Shown: positions 22,921 through 31,023 of the stretch, piece by piece | Layout of the letters: each line of letters opens with the position of its first letter | Numbering within the stretch: position 1 is the stretch's first letter | DNA from: a virus | DNA length: 33,898 bases | Reading direction: 5' to 3' (one strand) | Virus record (IMG/VR): IMGVR_UViG_3300025711_000083 | Coordinates: 1-33,898 of that record | Notes under the pieces: model-generated | The model's database searches: none | The model's input: the letters and a program-made list of their open reading frames with translations, nothing else | Told to the model about the DNA's origin: nothing | Position numbers and translations under genes: made by a program

Positions 22921-23754
22921 ATGACAGTGAAAGCAAAGCGTTTCCGCATCGGGGTGGAAGGTGCCACCACCGACGGACGCGAAATCCAGCGCGAATGGCT
23001 GGAACAGATGGCGGCGAGTTATAACCCGACGGTCTACACCGCGCTGATTAACCTTGAGCACATCAAGTCCTACTCCCCGGACAGCGCCTTTAACCGCTAC
23101 GGCCAGGTGACGGCGCTGGTTGCCGAAGAGATCAAGGACGGTCCACTGGCCGGAAAAATGGCGCTGTACGCCGACGTGGAGCCGACCGCCTCCCTGGTGG
23201 AGCTGGTCAAAAAAGGCCAGAAGCTGTTCACCTCCATGGAGGTCAGCCCGAAATTTGCCGACACCGGCAAAGCCTATCTTGTCGGACTTGCCGCAACCGA
23301 CGATCCGGCGAGTCTCGGCACCGAAATGCTGGCGTTCAGCGCCAGTGCTGCCCACAACCCGCTGGCGAACCGCAAGCAGAAACCGGACAACCTGTTTTCT
23401 GCCGCCGAAGAAACCCTTATCGAGCTGGAAGAAATCCAGGACGACAAACCCTCCCTGTTTGCCCGCGTCACCGCGCTGTTCACCAAAAAAGAGCAGACCG
23501 ACGATGCGCGTTTCTCTGACGTGCATCAGGCCGTGGAGCTGGTTGCTACCGAGCAGCAGAACCTGAGCGAACGCACCGCCAAATCCCTGACCGAAAACGG
23601 TGAACGCCTGTCCGCGCTGGAGACTTCCCTGCAGGCGCAGCAGGCCGCCTTTGCCGAACTGGAGCAGAAGCTGAACCGCGAAGACAGCCGCAGGGACTAC
23701 CGCCAGCGCGCGCCGGGCGGCGATGCCCCGGCAGGCACCGTGACCAATTGCTGA
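22921..23754 (+). CDS. O: Capsid scaffold and maturation protease
   Basis: The product is a 277-residue protein; P2 gpO has 284 residues. It is an internal scaffold whose N-terminal half is a serine protease that trims itself, the capsid and portal proteins. By alignment with the P2 triad (Asp19, His48, Ser107) the likely residues here are Asp18, His47 and Ser105 in FTSMEVSP. The C-terminal half is a glutamine-rich helix (about residues 205-260), as expected for the scaffold part. Transcription is from PO. N follows 15 bp later. Confidence 0.94.
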   Translation: MTVKAKRFRIGVEGATTDGREIQREWLEQMAASYNPTVYTALINLEHIKSYSPDSAFNRYGQVTALVAEEIKDGPLAGKMALYADVEPTASLVELVKKGQKLFTSMEVSPKFADTGKAYLVGLAATDDPASLGTEMLAFSASAAHNPLANRKQKPDNLFSAAEETLIELEEIQDDKPSLFARVTALFTKKEQTDDARFSDVHQAVELVATEQQNLSERTAKSLTENGERLSALETSLQAQQAAFAELEQKLNREDSRRDYRQRAPGGDAPAGTVTNC

Positions 23755-23769
23755 GGAGCAAAAACACCA

Positions 23770-24834
23770 ATGAAACAGAAAACCCGCTTTGCCTTTAACG
23801 CCTACCTGCAGCAGCTGGCACGCCTGAACGGTGTGGCCGTGACCGAGCTTGCCAGCAAGTTCACCGTCGAGCCGTCGGTATCTCAGACGCTGGAAGATGA
23901 AATTCAGCAGTCCGCCGCGTTTCTGACGCTGATCAATGTGATGGGCGTGGCCGAACAGTCCGGCCAGCTGCTGGGGCTGGGCGTCGGCAGCACCATTGCA
24001 GGCACCACCGACACCACCACCAAAGAGCGCGAACCGACCGATCCGACGCTGATGGCGGACGTGGAATACAAGTGCGAGCAGACCAACTTCGACACCGTGC
24101 TGACCTACGCGAAGCTGGACCTGTGGGCCAAGTTCCAGGACTTCCAGGTGCGTATCCGCAACGCTATCGTCAAACGCCAGGCGCTGGACCGCATCATGAT
24201 CGGTTTCAACGGCGTGAAGCGTGCCAAAACCTCTAACCGTGGCGAGAACGTGCTGCTGCAGGACGTGAACAAGGGCTGGCTGCAGAAAATCCGTGAAGAC
24301 GCGCCGGACAACGTGCTGGGCACCAAAACGGCTGACGATGGCACCGTGACCGTCGAACCGGTGAAAGTCGGGAAGGGCGGTCTGTACGCCAACCTGGACG
24401 CGCTGGTGATGGATGCGGTCAACGAGCTGATCGATCCGATTTTCCAGGACGACGACGAGCTGGTTGTGGTCTGTGGCCGTGAGCTGCTGTCCGACAAGTA
24501 TTTCCCGCTGGTCAACAAAGAGCAGGAGAACAGCGAGAAAATCGCCGCCGATCTCATCATCAGCCAGAAACGCATGGGTGGCCTGCAGGCCGTGCGCGCG
24601 CCTTACTTCCCGGCGAATGCCGTGCTGATCACTCGCCTGGATAACCTGTCCATCTACTGGCAGGAAGAGACCCGCCGCCGCTCGGTTATCGACAACCCGA
24701 AACGTGACCGCATCGAAAACTTCGAATCCGTGAACGAGGCCTATGTGGTGGAAGACTACCGCTGCGCGGCTCTGGTGGAAAACATCGAAATCGGTGATTT
24801 CAGCGCGCCTTCCGCACCGGACGCCGGGGAGTAA
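23770..24834 (+). CDS. N: Major capsid protein
   Basis: The product is a 354-residue capsid precursor with HK97-like fold; P2 gpN has 357 residues. The first 31 or so residues are the part removed by gpO in P2. The segments RQALDRIMIGFNGVKRAKTSN and YWQEETRRRSVIDNPKRDRIENFES are P2-family signatures. The start follows GAGGAGC. It ends with EAYVVEDYRCAALVENIE and a short acidic tail. M begins 3 bases after the stop. Confidence 0.96.
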   Translation: MKQKTRFAFNAYLQQLARLNGVAVTELASKFTVEPSVSQTLEDEIQQSAAFLTLINVMGVAEQSGQLLGLGVGSTIAGTTDTTTKEREPTDPTLMADVEYKCEQTNFDTVLTYAKLDLWAKFQDFQVRIRNAIVKRQALDRIMIGFNGVKRAKTSNRGENVLLQDVNKGWLQKIREDAPDNVLGTKTADDGTVTVEPVKVGKGGLYANLDALVMDAVNELIDPIFQDDDELVVVCGRELLSDKYFPLVNKEQENSEKIAADLIISQKRMGGLQAVRAPYFPANAVLITRLDNLSIYWQEETRRRSVIDNPKRDRIENFESVNEAYVVEDYRCAALVENIEIGDFSAPSAPDAGE

Positions 24835-24837
24835 CGC

Positions 24838-25485
24838 ATGAGCCTGAGTCCCGCACGGCAGCACCGCCTGCGCGTTCAGGCTGAACAGGCCGCCCGCGAG
24901 GGCGGCAGTGTTCGCCATGCCTCGGGTTATGACCTGATGCTGCTCCAGCTGGCCGAAGATCGCCGCCGTCTCAAGGGCATCCAGTCCACGGTGAAAAAGG
25001 CGGCGATCAAGGTGGAGCTGCTGCCGAAATATGCCGCCTGGGCGGACGGCGTGCTGGCCGCCGGAGGCGCGCAGCAGGATGACGTCCTGATGTACGTGAT
25101 GCTGTGGCGTATCGATGCCGGGGATTATGCCGGTGCGCTGGAAATCGGGCGTCATGCCCTGCGCCATGGCTGGGTGATGCCACTTGGCAACCGCAACGTG
25201 CAGACCGTGCTGGCCGAAGAAATGGCCGACGCGGCACAAAGCGCAATGCTGGCGGCGGCTCCTTTCGATGCTGACCTGCTGCTGCAGGCGCTGGACCTGA
25301 CCACCGGGCAGGATATGCCGGACCAGTCACGGGCGCGCCTGCACAAGGCCATCGGCGCGGTGCTAAGCGAGAACCATCCGGCATCGGCCCTGAATCACCT
25401 CACTCATGCGCTCCAGCTGGACTCCCGCTGCGGTGTGAAGAAAGACAAAGAGCGGCTGGAGCGCAGACTGCGCAACGACCGCTGA
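24838..25485 (+). CDS. M: Terminase small (endonuclease) subunit
   Basis: The product is a 215-residue subunit; P2 gpM has 247 residues. In P2 it binds and cuts cos together with gpP. The start MSLSPARQHRLRVQAEQAA and the following YDLMLLQLAEDRRRLKGIQS match the family, as does PKYAAWADGVLAAGGAQQDDVLMYVMLWRIDAG. GGGGAG lies 8 bases before the ATG. The protein is shorter than gpM, without sign of a frameshift. Confidence 0.93.
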   Translation: MSLSPARQHRLRVQAEQAAREGGSVRHASGYDLMLLQLAEDRRRLKGIQSTVKKAAIKVELLPKYAAWADGVLAAGGAQQDDVLMYVMLWRIDAGDYAGALEIGRHALRHGWVMPLGNRNVQTVLAEEMADAAQSAMLAAAPFDADLLLQALDLTTGQDMPDQSRARLHKAIGAVLSENHPASALNHLTHALQLDSRCGVKKDKERLERRLRNDR

Positions 25486-25579
25486 CGGAACGTGCCCCGC
25501 GCACGGGCGGCACGGGATGGCGACTGGCTTTGCCTCATCAAAATCCCGTTCACCGCCCACTTATTCAGGAGAAGACCGC

Positions 25580-26044
25580 ATGAAGTTTGTTGCGCCCGAA
25601 CCGGCACCGGAACAGGCGGAGGTCATCAAAAACACGCCGTTCTGGCCGGACGTGGATCTGTCGGAGTTTCGCAGCGTGATGCGCACCGACGGCACGGTGA
25701 CGCAGCCGCGCTTAAAGCAGGTACTGCTCACCGCTATTTCCGAAGTGAACGCCGAGCTGTTCGACTTCCGCAACCGCCAGCGAATGCTCGGATTTCAGGC
25801 ACTGGCTGATGTACCGGCGGACGTGCTCGACGGCAAAAGTGAGCGCATCCAGCACTACCACAACGCTGTCTATTGCTGGGCGCGCGCCGTGCTCAATGAA
25901 CGCTATCAGGACTACGACGCTACGGCGTCCGGGGTGAAACGCGGGGAAGAGCTGGCGGAGGCCAGCGGCGACCTGTGGCGCGATGCCCGCTGGGCGATCA
26001 GCCGGGTGCAGGATGCGCCGCACTGCACGGTGGAGCTTATCTGA
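25580..26044 (+). CDS. L: Head completion protein
   Basis: The product is a 154-residue capsid completion protein (P2 gpL, 169 residues), which stabilises the filled head and forms the head-tail connection. The central WPDVDLSEFRSVMRTDGTVT and the later YQDYDATASGVKRGEELAE are typical. The frame is open from 25517, but CAGGAG sits 10 bases before the ATG at 25580. Its stop overlaps the start of X (TGATG). Confidence 0.92.
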   Translation: MKFVAPEPAPEQAEVIKNTPFWPDVDLSEFRSVMRTDGTVTQPRLKQVLLTAISEVNAELFDFRNRQRMLGFQALADVPADVLDGKSERIQHYHNAVYCWARAVLNERYQDYDATASGVKRGEELAEASGDLWRDARWAISRVQDAPHCTVELI

Positions 26045-26247
26045 TGAAAGTGCGTGCGCACCAGTATGACACGGTGGACGCGCTGTGCTGGCGTCACTAC
26101 GGGCGCACGCAGGGTGTCACGGAGCAGGTATTACGGGTCAATCCGGGGCTGGCCGAGCATGGCCCCTTTTTACCGCACGGGTTGCAGGTGGAACTGCCGG
26201 ATCTCCCGGCATCGACCACCGCGCAGACCGTCCAGCTATGGGACTGA
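26044..26247 (+). CDS. X: Tail protein X
   Basis: The product is a 67-residue essential tail protein, the same length as P2 gpX. It has a LysM-like sequence (YDTVDALCWRHYGR, then VLRVNPGLAEHGPFLPHGLQVELPDLP). Its ATG overlaps the L stop. Similar short LysM proteins help fix the tail or hub; gpX is required for P2 tails. Confidence 0.92.
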   Translation: MKVRAHQYDTVDALCWRHYGRTQGVTEQVLRVNPGLAEHGPFLPHGLQVELPDLPASTTAQTVQLWD

Positions 26248-26250
26248 ATC

Positions 26251-26466
26251 ATGACGCTTGAGAGAGTCAGCGCCTTTATCACTTACTGCATCGCCGTGCT
26301 GCTGGCCTGGCTGGGCGACCTGTCGCTCAAGGATGCCTCCACGGTCGGCGGCGTGCTGATTGGTGTGCTGATGCTGGCGATCAACTGGTACTACAAACAC
26401 CAGTCTTTCAAACTGCTGCGCGGCGGCAAAATCTCGCGGGGGGAGTATGAATCCTTCAATCGTTAA
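26251..26466 (+). CDS. Y: Holin
   Basis: The product is a 71-residue membrane protein with two hydrophobic segments (ITYCIAVLLAWLG, about residues 10-22, and VGGVLIGVLMLAINWYY, about 32-48) and a basic tail with KHQSFKLLRGGK. The layout is that of a class II holin. The sequence looks like HP1/186-type holins; P2 gpY is longer (93 residues). It sits directly ahead of the endolysin, whose gene overlaps its end by 20 bases. It forms the inner-membrane lesion or depolarises the membrane to time lysis. Confidence 0.82.
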   Translation: MTLERVSAFITYCIAVLLAWLGDLSLKDASTVGGVLIGVLMLAINWYYKHQSFKLLRGGKISRGEYESFNR

Positions 26467-26962
26467 GCGCTGCCTGGTTGGGGCTGTGCTGGCTATCGCC
26501 GCCACGCTGCCCGGTTTTCAGTCGCTGCACACTTCCGTGGAGGGGCTGAAACTGATTGCCGATTACGAGGGCTGTCGCCTGCAGCCGTATCAGTGCAGCG
26601 CGGGCGTCTGGACCGACGGGATCGGCAACACGTCCGGCGTAATGCCCGGCAAAACCATCACCGAACGGCAGGCGGCGCAGGGACTGATTACTAACGTTCT
26701 GCAGGTGGAGCGGGCGCTGGAGAAGTGCGTGGTGCCATCCGTGCCGCAAAAGGTGTATGACGCGGTGGTGTCGTTTGCCTTTAACGTTGGCACCGGAAAT
26801 GCCTGCAGCTCGACGCTGGTGAAACTGCTGAATCAAAAGCGCTGGACAGATGCCTGCCGCCAGCTGCCGCGCTGGGTATATGTCAAAGGCGTGTTTAATC
26901 AGGGGCTGGATAATCGCCGCGCGCGGGAAATGGCCTGGTGTCTGAAAGGGGCTGGAGCATGA
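26447..26962 (+). CDS. K: SAR-type endolysin (GH24 lysozyme)
   Basis: The product is a 171-residue muramidase. The catalytic pattern E-x8-(D/C)-x5-T is present as Glu41, Cys50 and Thr56, the cysteine variant known in phage lysozymes. The N-terminal weakly hydrophobic segment (residues 10-24, LVGAVLAIAATLPGF) looks like a signal-anchor-release sequence, so export would go through Sec and release would follow membrane depolarisation. Several cysteines (Cys43, Cys50, and those in the C-terminal half) may form regulatory disulfides. GGGAG precedes the ATG, and it overlaps both the holin and lysB genes. Confidence 0.9.
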   Translation: MNPSIVKRCLVGAVLAIAATLPGFQSLHTSVEGLKLIADYEGCRLQPYQCSAGVWTDGIGNTSGVMPGKTITERQAAQGLITNVLQVERALEKCVVPSVPQKVYDAVVSFAFNVGTGNACSSTLVKLLNQKRWTDACRQLPRWVYVKGVFNQGLDNRRAREMAWCLKGAGA

Positions 26963-27387
26963 CGCGCACGCTGGCGGTGATGCTCGCGCTTGTACTGGCG
27001 GCGCTGGTCTGGCAGTCGTGGCGGCTCAACAACGCCCGGCACACCATCGAAACACAGAGCGAACAGCTGGCGACTAAAACGCAGGCACTGGCGAAGAAAA
27101 ACAGCCAGCTGATCGGCCTGTCCATTCTGACCGAAACCAACAGCCGGGCGCAGATGCGGCTTTATGCGGCAGCAGAGCAAACCATCGCGCTGCTGCGCAA
27201 CCGCCAGCACCGGATAGAGGAGTTAAAACGTGAGAACGAAGAATTGCGCCGCTGGGCTGACACTCTTTTGCCTGCTGATATTATCCGGCTGCGGGAACGT
27301 CCGGCCCTCGCCGGAGGTGCAGCTTACCGTGAATGGCTGTCCCAGAGTGACGCCGTGCAGCCTGAACCCGTCAGCGCCGCGCACTAA
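26959..27387 (+). CDS. lysB: Inner-membrane spanin (Rz-like)
   Basis: The product is a 142-residue protein with one N-terminal membrane anchor (LAVMLALVLAALVWQSW) and a long periplasmic coiled coil (about residues 28-95). P2 LysB has 141 residues. With LysC it joins and fuses the two membranes at the end of lysis. The ATG overlaps the endolysin stop (ATGA). An in-frame ATG at 26938 is rejected because it lies inside K and lacks that coupling. Confidence 0.9.
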   Translation: MTRTLAVMLALVLAALVWQSWRLNNARHTIETQSEQLATKTQALAKKNSQLIGLSILTETNSRAQMRLYAAAEQTIALLRNRQHRIEELKRENEELRRWADTLLPADIIRLRERPALAGGAAYREWLSQSDAVQPEPVSAAH

Positions 27388-27520
27388 CGGTGATCTGAAC
27401 GCGATGATGGATGAAACCGAGGCCGCCTGGGCGGTCTGTGCTGACAAAGTGGACACGATAGTGGCGTGTCAGGAGCGAAACAGTGAACAAGCCGCAGTCC
27501 TTACGCAACGCCCTGAATAA
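27230..27520 (+). CDS. lysC: Outer-membrane spanin lipoprotein (Rz1-like)
   Basis: The product is a 96-residue lipoprotein whose 5' part lies in another frame within lysB, the usual nested spanin arrangement. The GTG start has GGAG 7 bases upstream. The signal peptide is hydrophobic (GLTLFCLLIL) and ends in a lipobox LSGC (Cys21), followed by a proline-containing mature region. It extends past lysB and overlaps the first codons of R. Confidence 0.88.
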   Translation: MRTKNCAAGLTLFCLLILSGCGNVRPSPEVQLTVNGCPRVTPCSLNPSAPRTNGDLNAMMDETEAAWAVCADKVDTIVACQERNSEQAAVLTQRPE

Positions 27521-27914
27521 GTCGGTGCCTTATGTCTGCGATAATCCGGACAAGCTGCATCTGTTTGTGGATAACGGTTCCCTGGTGGCAACCGGCGCGC
27601 TGTCCATGTCGTGGGAATACCGTTATACCCTGAACGTGGTGCTCGAGGATTTCAGCGGCGACCAGAATCTGCTTATGGCTCCGGTGCTGCTGTGGCTGAA
27701 AGCGAATCAGACGGATGCTATCAATAACCCAGACCTGCGTGAAAAGCTGTTCACCTTTGAGGTCGATATTCTGCGCAACGACGTGTGTGATATCAGCCTG
27801 AACCTGCAGCTGACGGAGCGCGTGCTGGTCAGCACTGACGGCGCTGTCTCAACGGTTGAGGCGGAGCCGGAACCCGACGAGCCAGAAGAAATGTGGACGG
27901 TGAAACGTGGATAA
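27483..27914 (+). CDS. R: Tail completion protein R
   Basis: The product is a 143-residue homologue of P2 gpR (155 residues), needed for tail completion. The start MNKPQSLRNALNKSVPYV and the MSWEYRYTLNVVLEDFSGD stretch are family features. The start is GTG with AGGAG 7 bases upstream. The C-terminus is acidic (EPEPDEPEE). S overlaps its last codons. Confidence 0.92.
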   Translation: MNKPQSLRNALNKSVPYVCDNPDKLHLFVDNGSLVATGALSMSWEYRYTLNVVLEDFSGDQNLLMAPVLLWLKANQTDAINNPDLREKLFTFEVDILRNDVCDISLNLQLTERVLVSTDGAVSTVEAEPEPDEPEEMWTVKRG

Positions 27915-28356
27915 TCTGCATAAGGTAGATGAGTGGCTGGCGGCACTGCTGGCGAATCTTGAGCCTGCTGCCCGTCAGCGCATGATGCGGGAGCTGGCGC
28001 AGGCACTGCGCCGGAATCAGCAAAACAATATTCGGCTACAGCGTAATCCTGACGGCAGCGGATACGAGCCGCGAAAAGTGACAGCCCGAACTAAAAAGGG
28101 GCGAATTAAGCGGCAGATGTTTGCGAAGCTGCGCACGACCAAATACCTGAAAACTGCAGCCAGCGCGGATTCAGCCAGCGTGCAGTTTACAGGGAAGGTG
28201 CAGCGGATGGCGCGGGTTCACCATTACGGTTTGCGTGATTATGTTTATCGCAACGGACCGAAGGTACGCTACCGAGAGCGGAAATTACTAGGAATAAATC
28301 ATAATTCCACAGATGTGATACAAAGCATGTTATTAACTTGGGTGTCTAAAAAGTAA
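27907..28356 (+). CDS. S: Tail completion protein S
   Basis: The product is a 149-residue homologue of P2 gpS (150 residues), which acts in tail completion and joining. The family start (DNLHKVDEWLAALLANLEPAARQRMMRELA) and the FAKLRTTKYLK motif are present, and the basic middle region with HHYGLRD is conserved. The start is GTG, overlapping R. Its last 20 residues turn AT-rich (KLLGINHNSTDVIQSML), which suggests the adjoining insertion replaced the original end. Confidence 0.92.
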   Translation: MDNLHKVDEWLAALLANLEPAARQRMMRELAQALRRNQQNNIRLQRNPDGSGYEPRKVTARTKKGRIKRQMFAKLRTTKYLKTAASADSASVQFTGKVQRMARVHHYGLRDYVYRNGPKVRYRERKLLGINHNSTDVIQSMLLTWVSKK

Positions 28357-28397
28357 GCGCATTTCCTCTTGATGAATGATTGACAAGAGAAATTCGC
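28357..28397. terminator. Hairpin after S at the edge of the insertion
   Basis: GCGCATTTCCTCTTG (28357-28371) pairs with CAAGAGAAATTCGC (28384-28397) with one bulge and one mismatch, around a 12-base loop. It starts directly after the S stop. No T-run follows. It may be the old end of the O-to-S transcript. Confidence 0.45.
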
Positions 28398-28408
28398 TGG
28401 TAGATGAT
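28380..28408 (+). promoter_or_regulatory. Predicted promoter of the membrane/PcfJ-like insert
   Basis: A perfect TTGACA (28380-28385), a 17-base spacer and GATGAT (28403-28408) predict a start near 28415. The promoter is independent of Ogr, so the insert should be expressed in the lysogen. It overlaps the hairpin after S. Confidence 0.55.
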
Positions 28409-28441
28409 TTAATAGGCTTTTAATTGACTGAGTTAGTTATT

Positions 28442-28825
28442 GTGAAAGATCTTATCCTAGTGCTGCAAGTTGTACTAACATGGCCTACAGCTTTTATTTT
28501 TGCTTTATGCATATTATATCGCCCAATAACTCTTTTGCTAAAGAGAATAGTCGAAAGCAATACGGCGAAAGCAAAGCTAGGTTTCGTAGAACTCGAACTC
28601 GGTGAGTTGGCTAAAAGAGGAAAAAATGCTGTAGATACTTTTAATGAGTTATCAATCACAATGGCAAAAACCAGACAGTTAGAGTTGGAGATTACTAAAG
28701 AAAATTTTTCTCATTCTTTTTCCTCAAGTCAGCAAGTTAAATTGAATGGTTTAATGCTGGAGTTGGAAAGGAAAATAACTCACCTTGAAGGACAGATAGA
28801 TGAAAGTTTATCTATTGAAAAATAA
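28442..28825 (+). CDS. Membrane-anchored coiled-coil protein of unknown function
   Basis: The product is about 127 residues with an N-terminal membrane segment (LILVLQVVLTWPTAFIFALCILY), a short basic stretch (LLKRIVES) and then a charged helical tail rich in Glu/Lys/Leu that is probably coiled coil. The start is uncertain: GTG at 28442 or TTG at 28424, neither with a strong ribosome site. I prefer GTG because the predicted transcript begins near 28415. The next gene starts 26 bases before its end with a good ribosome site, so the two are coupled. It is AT-rich and absent from P2 and 186. The topology suggests an anchor or sensor for the partner protein. Confidence 0.6.
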   Translation: MKDLILVLQVVLTWPTAFIFALCILYRPITLLLKRIVESNTAKAKLGFVELELGELAKRGKNAVDTFNELSITMAKTRQLELEITKENFSHSFSSSQQVKLNGLMLELERKITHLEGQIDESLSIEK

Positions 28826-30014
28826 GATTGTTATATCTTTTTCACCTGTTATTTCTGTGGCGATAAAGGTCTACGTTCGAGATGGGCAGGTTTTGTCTGA
28901 TATCTATCATGAGAGGAATGTTCAAAAAGGTGAGGTTGATTGTGGAATACCTCTTTTCAATAGCCATGTGATGGGTAATGATGCAGTGGAGCATCTACTT
29001 CATATGTTGACTGTCAATGAGAGTAATAATTTTGATAAAATCATACAGTATAATGATGCTCAAATCGAAATATATAATTCTATAAATGCAAGCAAATCTC
29101 TTAGTGAGCTTTTTTCAGATTGTGGTAATCTTGCGTGGGGGATTATTTTAAATAATTACTACGGATACAATTTCCATACCGTTGAATATTTGGCGAGGAT
29201 GAAAAGAAGAGCCCTTTTTTCTGTCTTAGCTGAAACCCCGCCTAAAGAAAAAATAATAAACTTATTAAAAAAGACTTCAATGCTTCATGGGCGTAGATAT
29301 GAGTTCATCTTGTTATCAAGATGCTTGAAAGATAATGACCTCATAGAGGCTTATAAGCACAAGCAATCAGTTACTTTGCAAGAGTTATATTTGGCATATT
29401 ATTACCGTGCATTATCTGGAACGACTCTTTTGAGTAACATTTGTCGCGATAAAAAGGATTTTTTGAGAGAGTACCGAGTTGGGATGCTGTCACTTGTCAA
29501 ATTGGTGAAAGATAGTATCCGTATCGGAGAAAATATTGGTATTAAAAAATCTTATGACATTGTTATGGGTTGTGATTGCCGCGAAGATGTTAAATCCTTA
29601 CACGATAAATGGTCGCAAAGGTTAAGAGATACGACGAAATATTTAAGAGATGATGTCCATTTTGAAGAACCAAGTTTAATGGTTTCAGAGGGGATCGAAT
29701 TCATCAACTCCATTAATAAACTTATCACAGAAGGTAAGGAAATGGAGCATTGTTTGGCATCATATAAGATAAAGGCACTGAATGGCGAAAGCTATGTCTA
29801 TAAAGTTAGAACCCATTGGAACGAACGCGTGACAGTGGAGTTAGGACTTTCAAATGGTATTTATATACTTAAGCAAGCTAAAGGTTTCCGGAATGCAGAA
29901 CCAAGTAACTTGGCGTTAAACTATGTTCATACTTGGTTGGAAACGGAAAATAAAAAGTTAAAGAGATTATTACAGGAATATGAGCATTATTTGAACAATG
30001 CTATGAGTGCTTGA
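28800..30014 (+). CDS. PcfJ-like domain protein, function unknown
   Basis: The product is a 404-residue protein. Residues about 300-385 resemble the PcfJ-like domain: EGKEMEHCLASYKIKALNGES with the His-Cys pair, YVYKVRTHWNERVTVEL, and LKQAKGFRNAEPSNLAL. The rest (residues 60-280) is helical and not recognised. AAGGA lies 7 bases before the ATG, inside the end of the membrane-protein gene. PcfJ was named in an enterococcal conjugative plasmid and its biochemical role is unknown. The gene is AT-rich, has its own operon promoter and ends just before the PV site. A defence or conflict role is inferred from its cargo position. Confidence 0.65.
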   Translation: MKVYLLKNKIVISFSPVISVAIKVYVRDGQVLSDIYHERNVQKGEVDCGIPLFNSHVMGNDAVEHLLHMLTVNESNNFDKIIQYNDAQIEIYNSINASKSLSELFSDCGNLAWGIILNNYYGYNFHTVEYLARMKRRALFSVLAETPPKEKIINLLKKTSMLHGRRYEFILLSRCLKDNDLIEAYKHKQSVTLQELYLAYYYRALSGTTLLSNICRDKKDFLREYRVGMLSLVKLVKDSIRIGENIGIKKSYDIVMGCDCREDVKSLHDKWSQRLRDTTKYLRDDVHFEEPSLMVSEGIEFINSINKLITEGKEMEHCLASYKIKALNGESYVYKVRTHWNERVTVELGLSNGIYILKQAKGFRNAEPSNLALNYVHTWLETENKKLKRLLQEYEHYLNNAMSA

Positions 30015-30024
30015 TTAGTTTAAT

Positions 30025-30042
30025 TGTACCATCGCCCCCACA
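30025..30042 (+). promoter_or_regulatory. Ogr activator site of late promoter PV
   Basis: TGT (30025-30027) and ACA (30040-30042) are exactly 12 bases apart, immediately after the inserted genes. The centre is 55 bp upstream of the V ATG at 30089. This is the late promoter for V-W-J-I-H, left intact by the insertion. Confidence 0.78.
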
Positions 30043-30088
30043 AGTTCCTTCTTTTTAATTACCCAAAGTATTCATTCACTCTATGTGT

Positions 30089-30667
30089 ATGAATACGCAA
30101 CTCACAGAAATCATGCGCCTTATCACCAACCTGATCCGCACCGGCACCGTGACCGAAGTGGACCGGGAAAACTGGCTGTGCCGGGTGAAAGTCGGCGAAC
30201 TCGAAACCAACTGGATTAACTGGCTGACGCTGCGCGCCGGTGGTGCACGCACATGGTGGTGCCCGTCACCGGATGAGCAGGTGGTGGTGCTGAGCATGGG
30301 CGGCAATCTCGAAACTGCGTTTGCGCTGCCCGCTATCTACTCCAGTGAATTTGCGCCGCCGTCGGATTCCGTGGACGGCAGCGTGACGCAGCACCCGGAT
30401 GGGGGCTGGTTTGAGTATGAACCCGCCACCGGGCGCTGGCTCGTCAAAGGCATCAAAACCATGGTGATCGAGGCGGCCAACAATATCACCTTCAAAACAG
30501 CTGAGTTTGTGGTGGAGGCCGACACCACGCGCATCAACAGCGAGGTGGTGATCAACGGCGGAGTCACCCAGGGCGGCGGCGCGATGAGTTCCAACGGGAT
30601 CGTGGTGGATGACCATATGCACGACAAAGTTAAATCAGGCGGCGACACGTCGGGAGGTCCGGTATGA
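30089..30667 (+). CDS. V: Baseplate spike protein
   Basis: The product is a 192-residue spike; P2 gpV has 211 residues. It forms the trimeric membrane-piercing needle at the tail tip. The N-terminal OB-fold part (IRTGTVTEVD, then NWINWLTLRAGGARTWWCPSPDEQV) matches P2 gpV. The C-terminal repeats and HMHDKV, a possible metal-binding HxH, form the spike. The ATG aligns with the P2 start (MNT). An ATG two codons upstream is in frame. No ribosome site is visible, and the predicted late start falls on the ATG. Confidence 0.93.
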   Translation: MNTQLTEIMRLITNLIRTGTVTEVDRENWLCRVKVGELETNWINWLTLRAGGARTWWCPSPDEQVVVLSMGGNLETAFALPAIYSSEFAPPSDSVDGSVTQHPDGGWFEYEPATGRWLVKGIKTMVIEAANNITFKTAEFVVEADTTRINSEVVINGGVTQGGGAMSSNGIVVDDHMHDKVKSGGDTSGGPV

Positions 30668-31023
30668 CGCTGTATCTCGGCATGAGTCAAAGCAACGGCA
30701 AAGCCATCACGGACGCAGACCATTTGCGCCAGTCGGTGCGCGATATTCTGCTGACGCCGCAGGGCAGCCGCATTGCCCGGCGGGAATACGGCTCCCTGTT
30801 ATCCGTCCTGATTGACCAGCCGCAGAACCCGGCACTGCGCCTGCAGATCATGTCGGCGGTGTATATGGCACTGAACCGCTGGGAGCCGCGTCTGACACTG
30901 GACTCCATCACCATCAGCAGCAATTTTGACGGCTCCATGCTGGTTGACCTTACCGGGCAGCGCAACAACGGCGCGCCGGTTTCCCTTTCCGTATCAACAG
31001 GAGCAGACAATGGCGGTCATTGA
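30664..31023 (+). CDS. W: Baseplate wedge protein W
   Basis: The product is a 119-residue homologue of P2 gpW (115 residues) and T4 gp25, a baseplate wedge that starts sheath assembly. The RQSVRDILLTPQGSRIARREYGS motif, with the EYGS signature of gp25-type proteins, is present. It overlaps the V stop (ATGA) and is overlapped by the start of J. Confidence 0.94.
   Translation: MTLYLGMSQSNGKAITDADHLRQSVRDILLTPQGSRIARREYGSLLSVLIDQPQNPALRLQIMSAVYMALNRWEPRLTLDSITISSNFDGSMLVDLTGQRNNGAPVSLSVSTGADNGGH

Noticed and set aside
22861-25239. 792-codon open frame on the minus strand opposite O, N and M
   Set aside because: It is the shadow of GC-rich codon usage in the structural genes; its translation is low in complexity, rich in His/Gln/Val/Arg, and the plus-strand genes are certain.
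26938-26958. Earlier in-frame start for lysB
   Set aside because: The ATG at 26959 overlaps the endolysin stop and gives the P2 LysB length.
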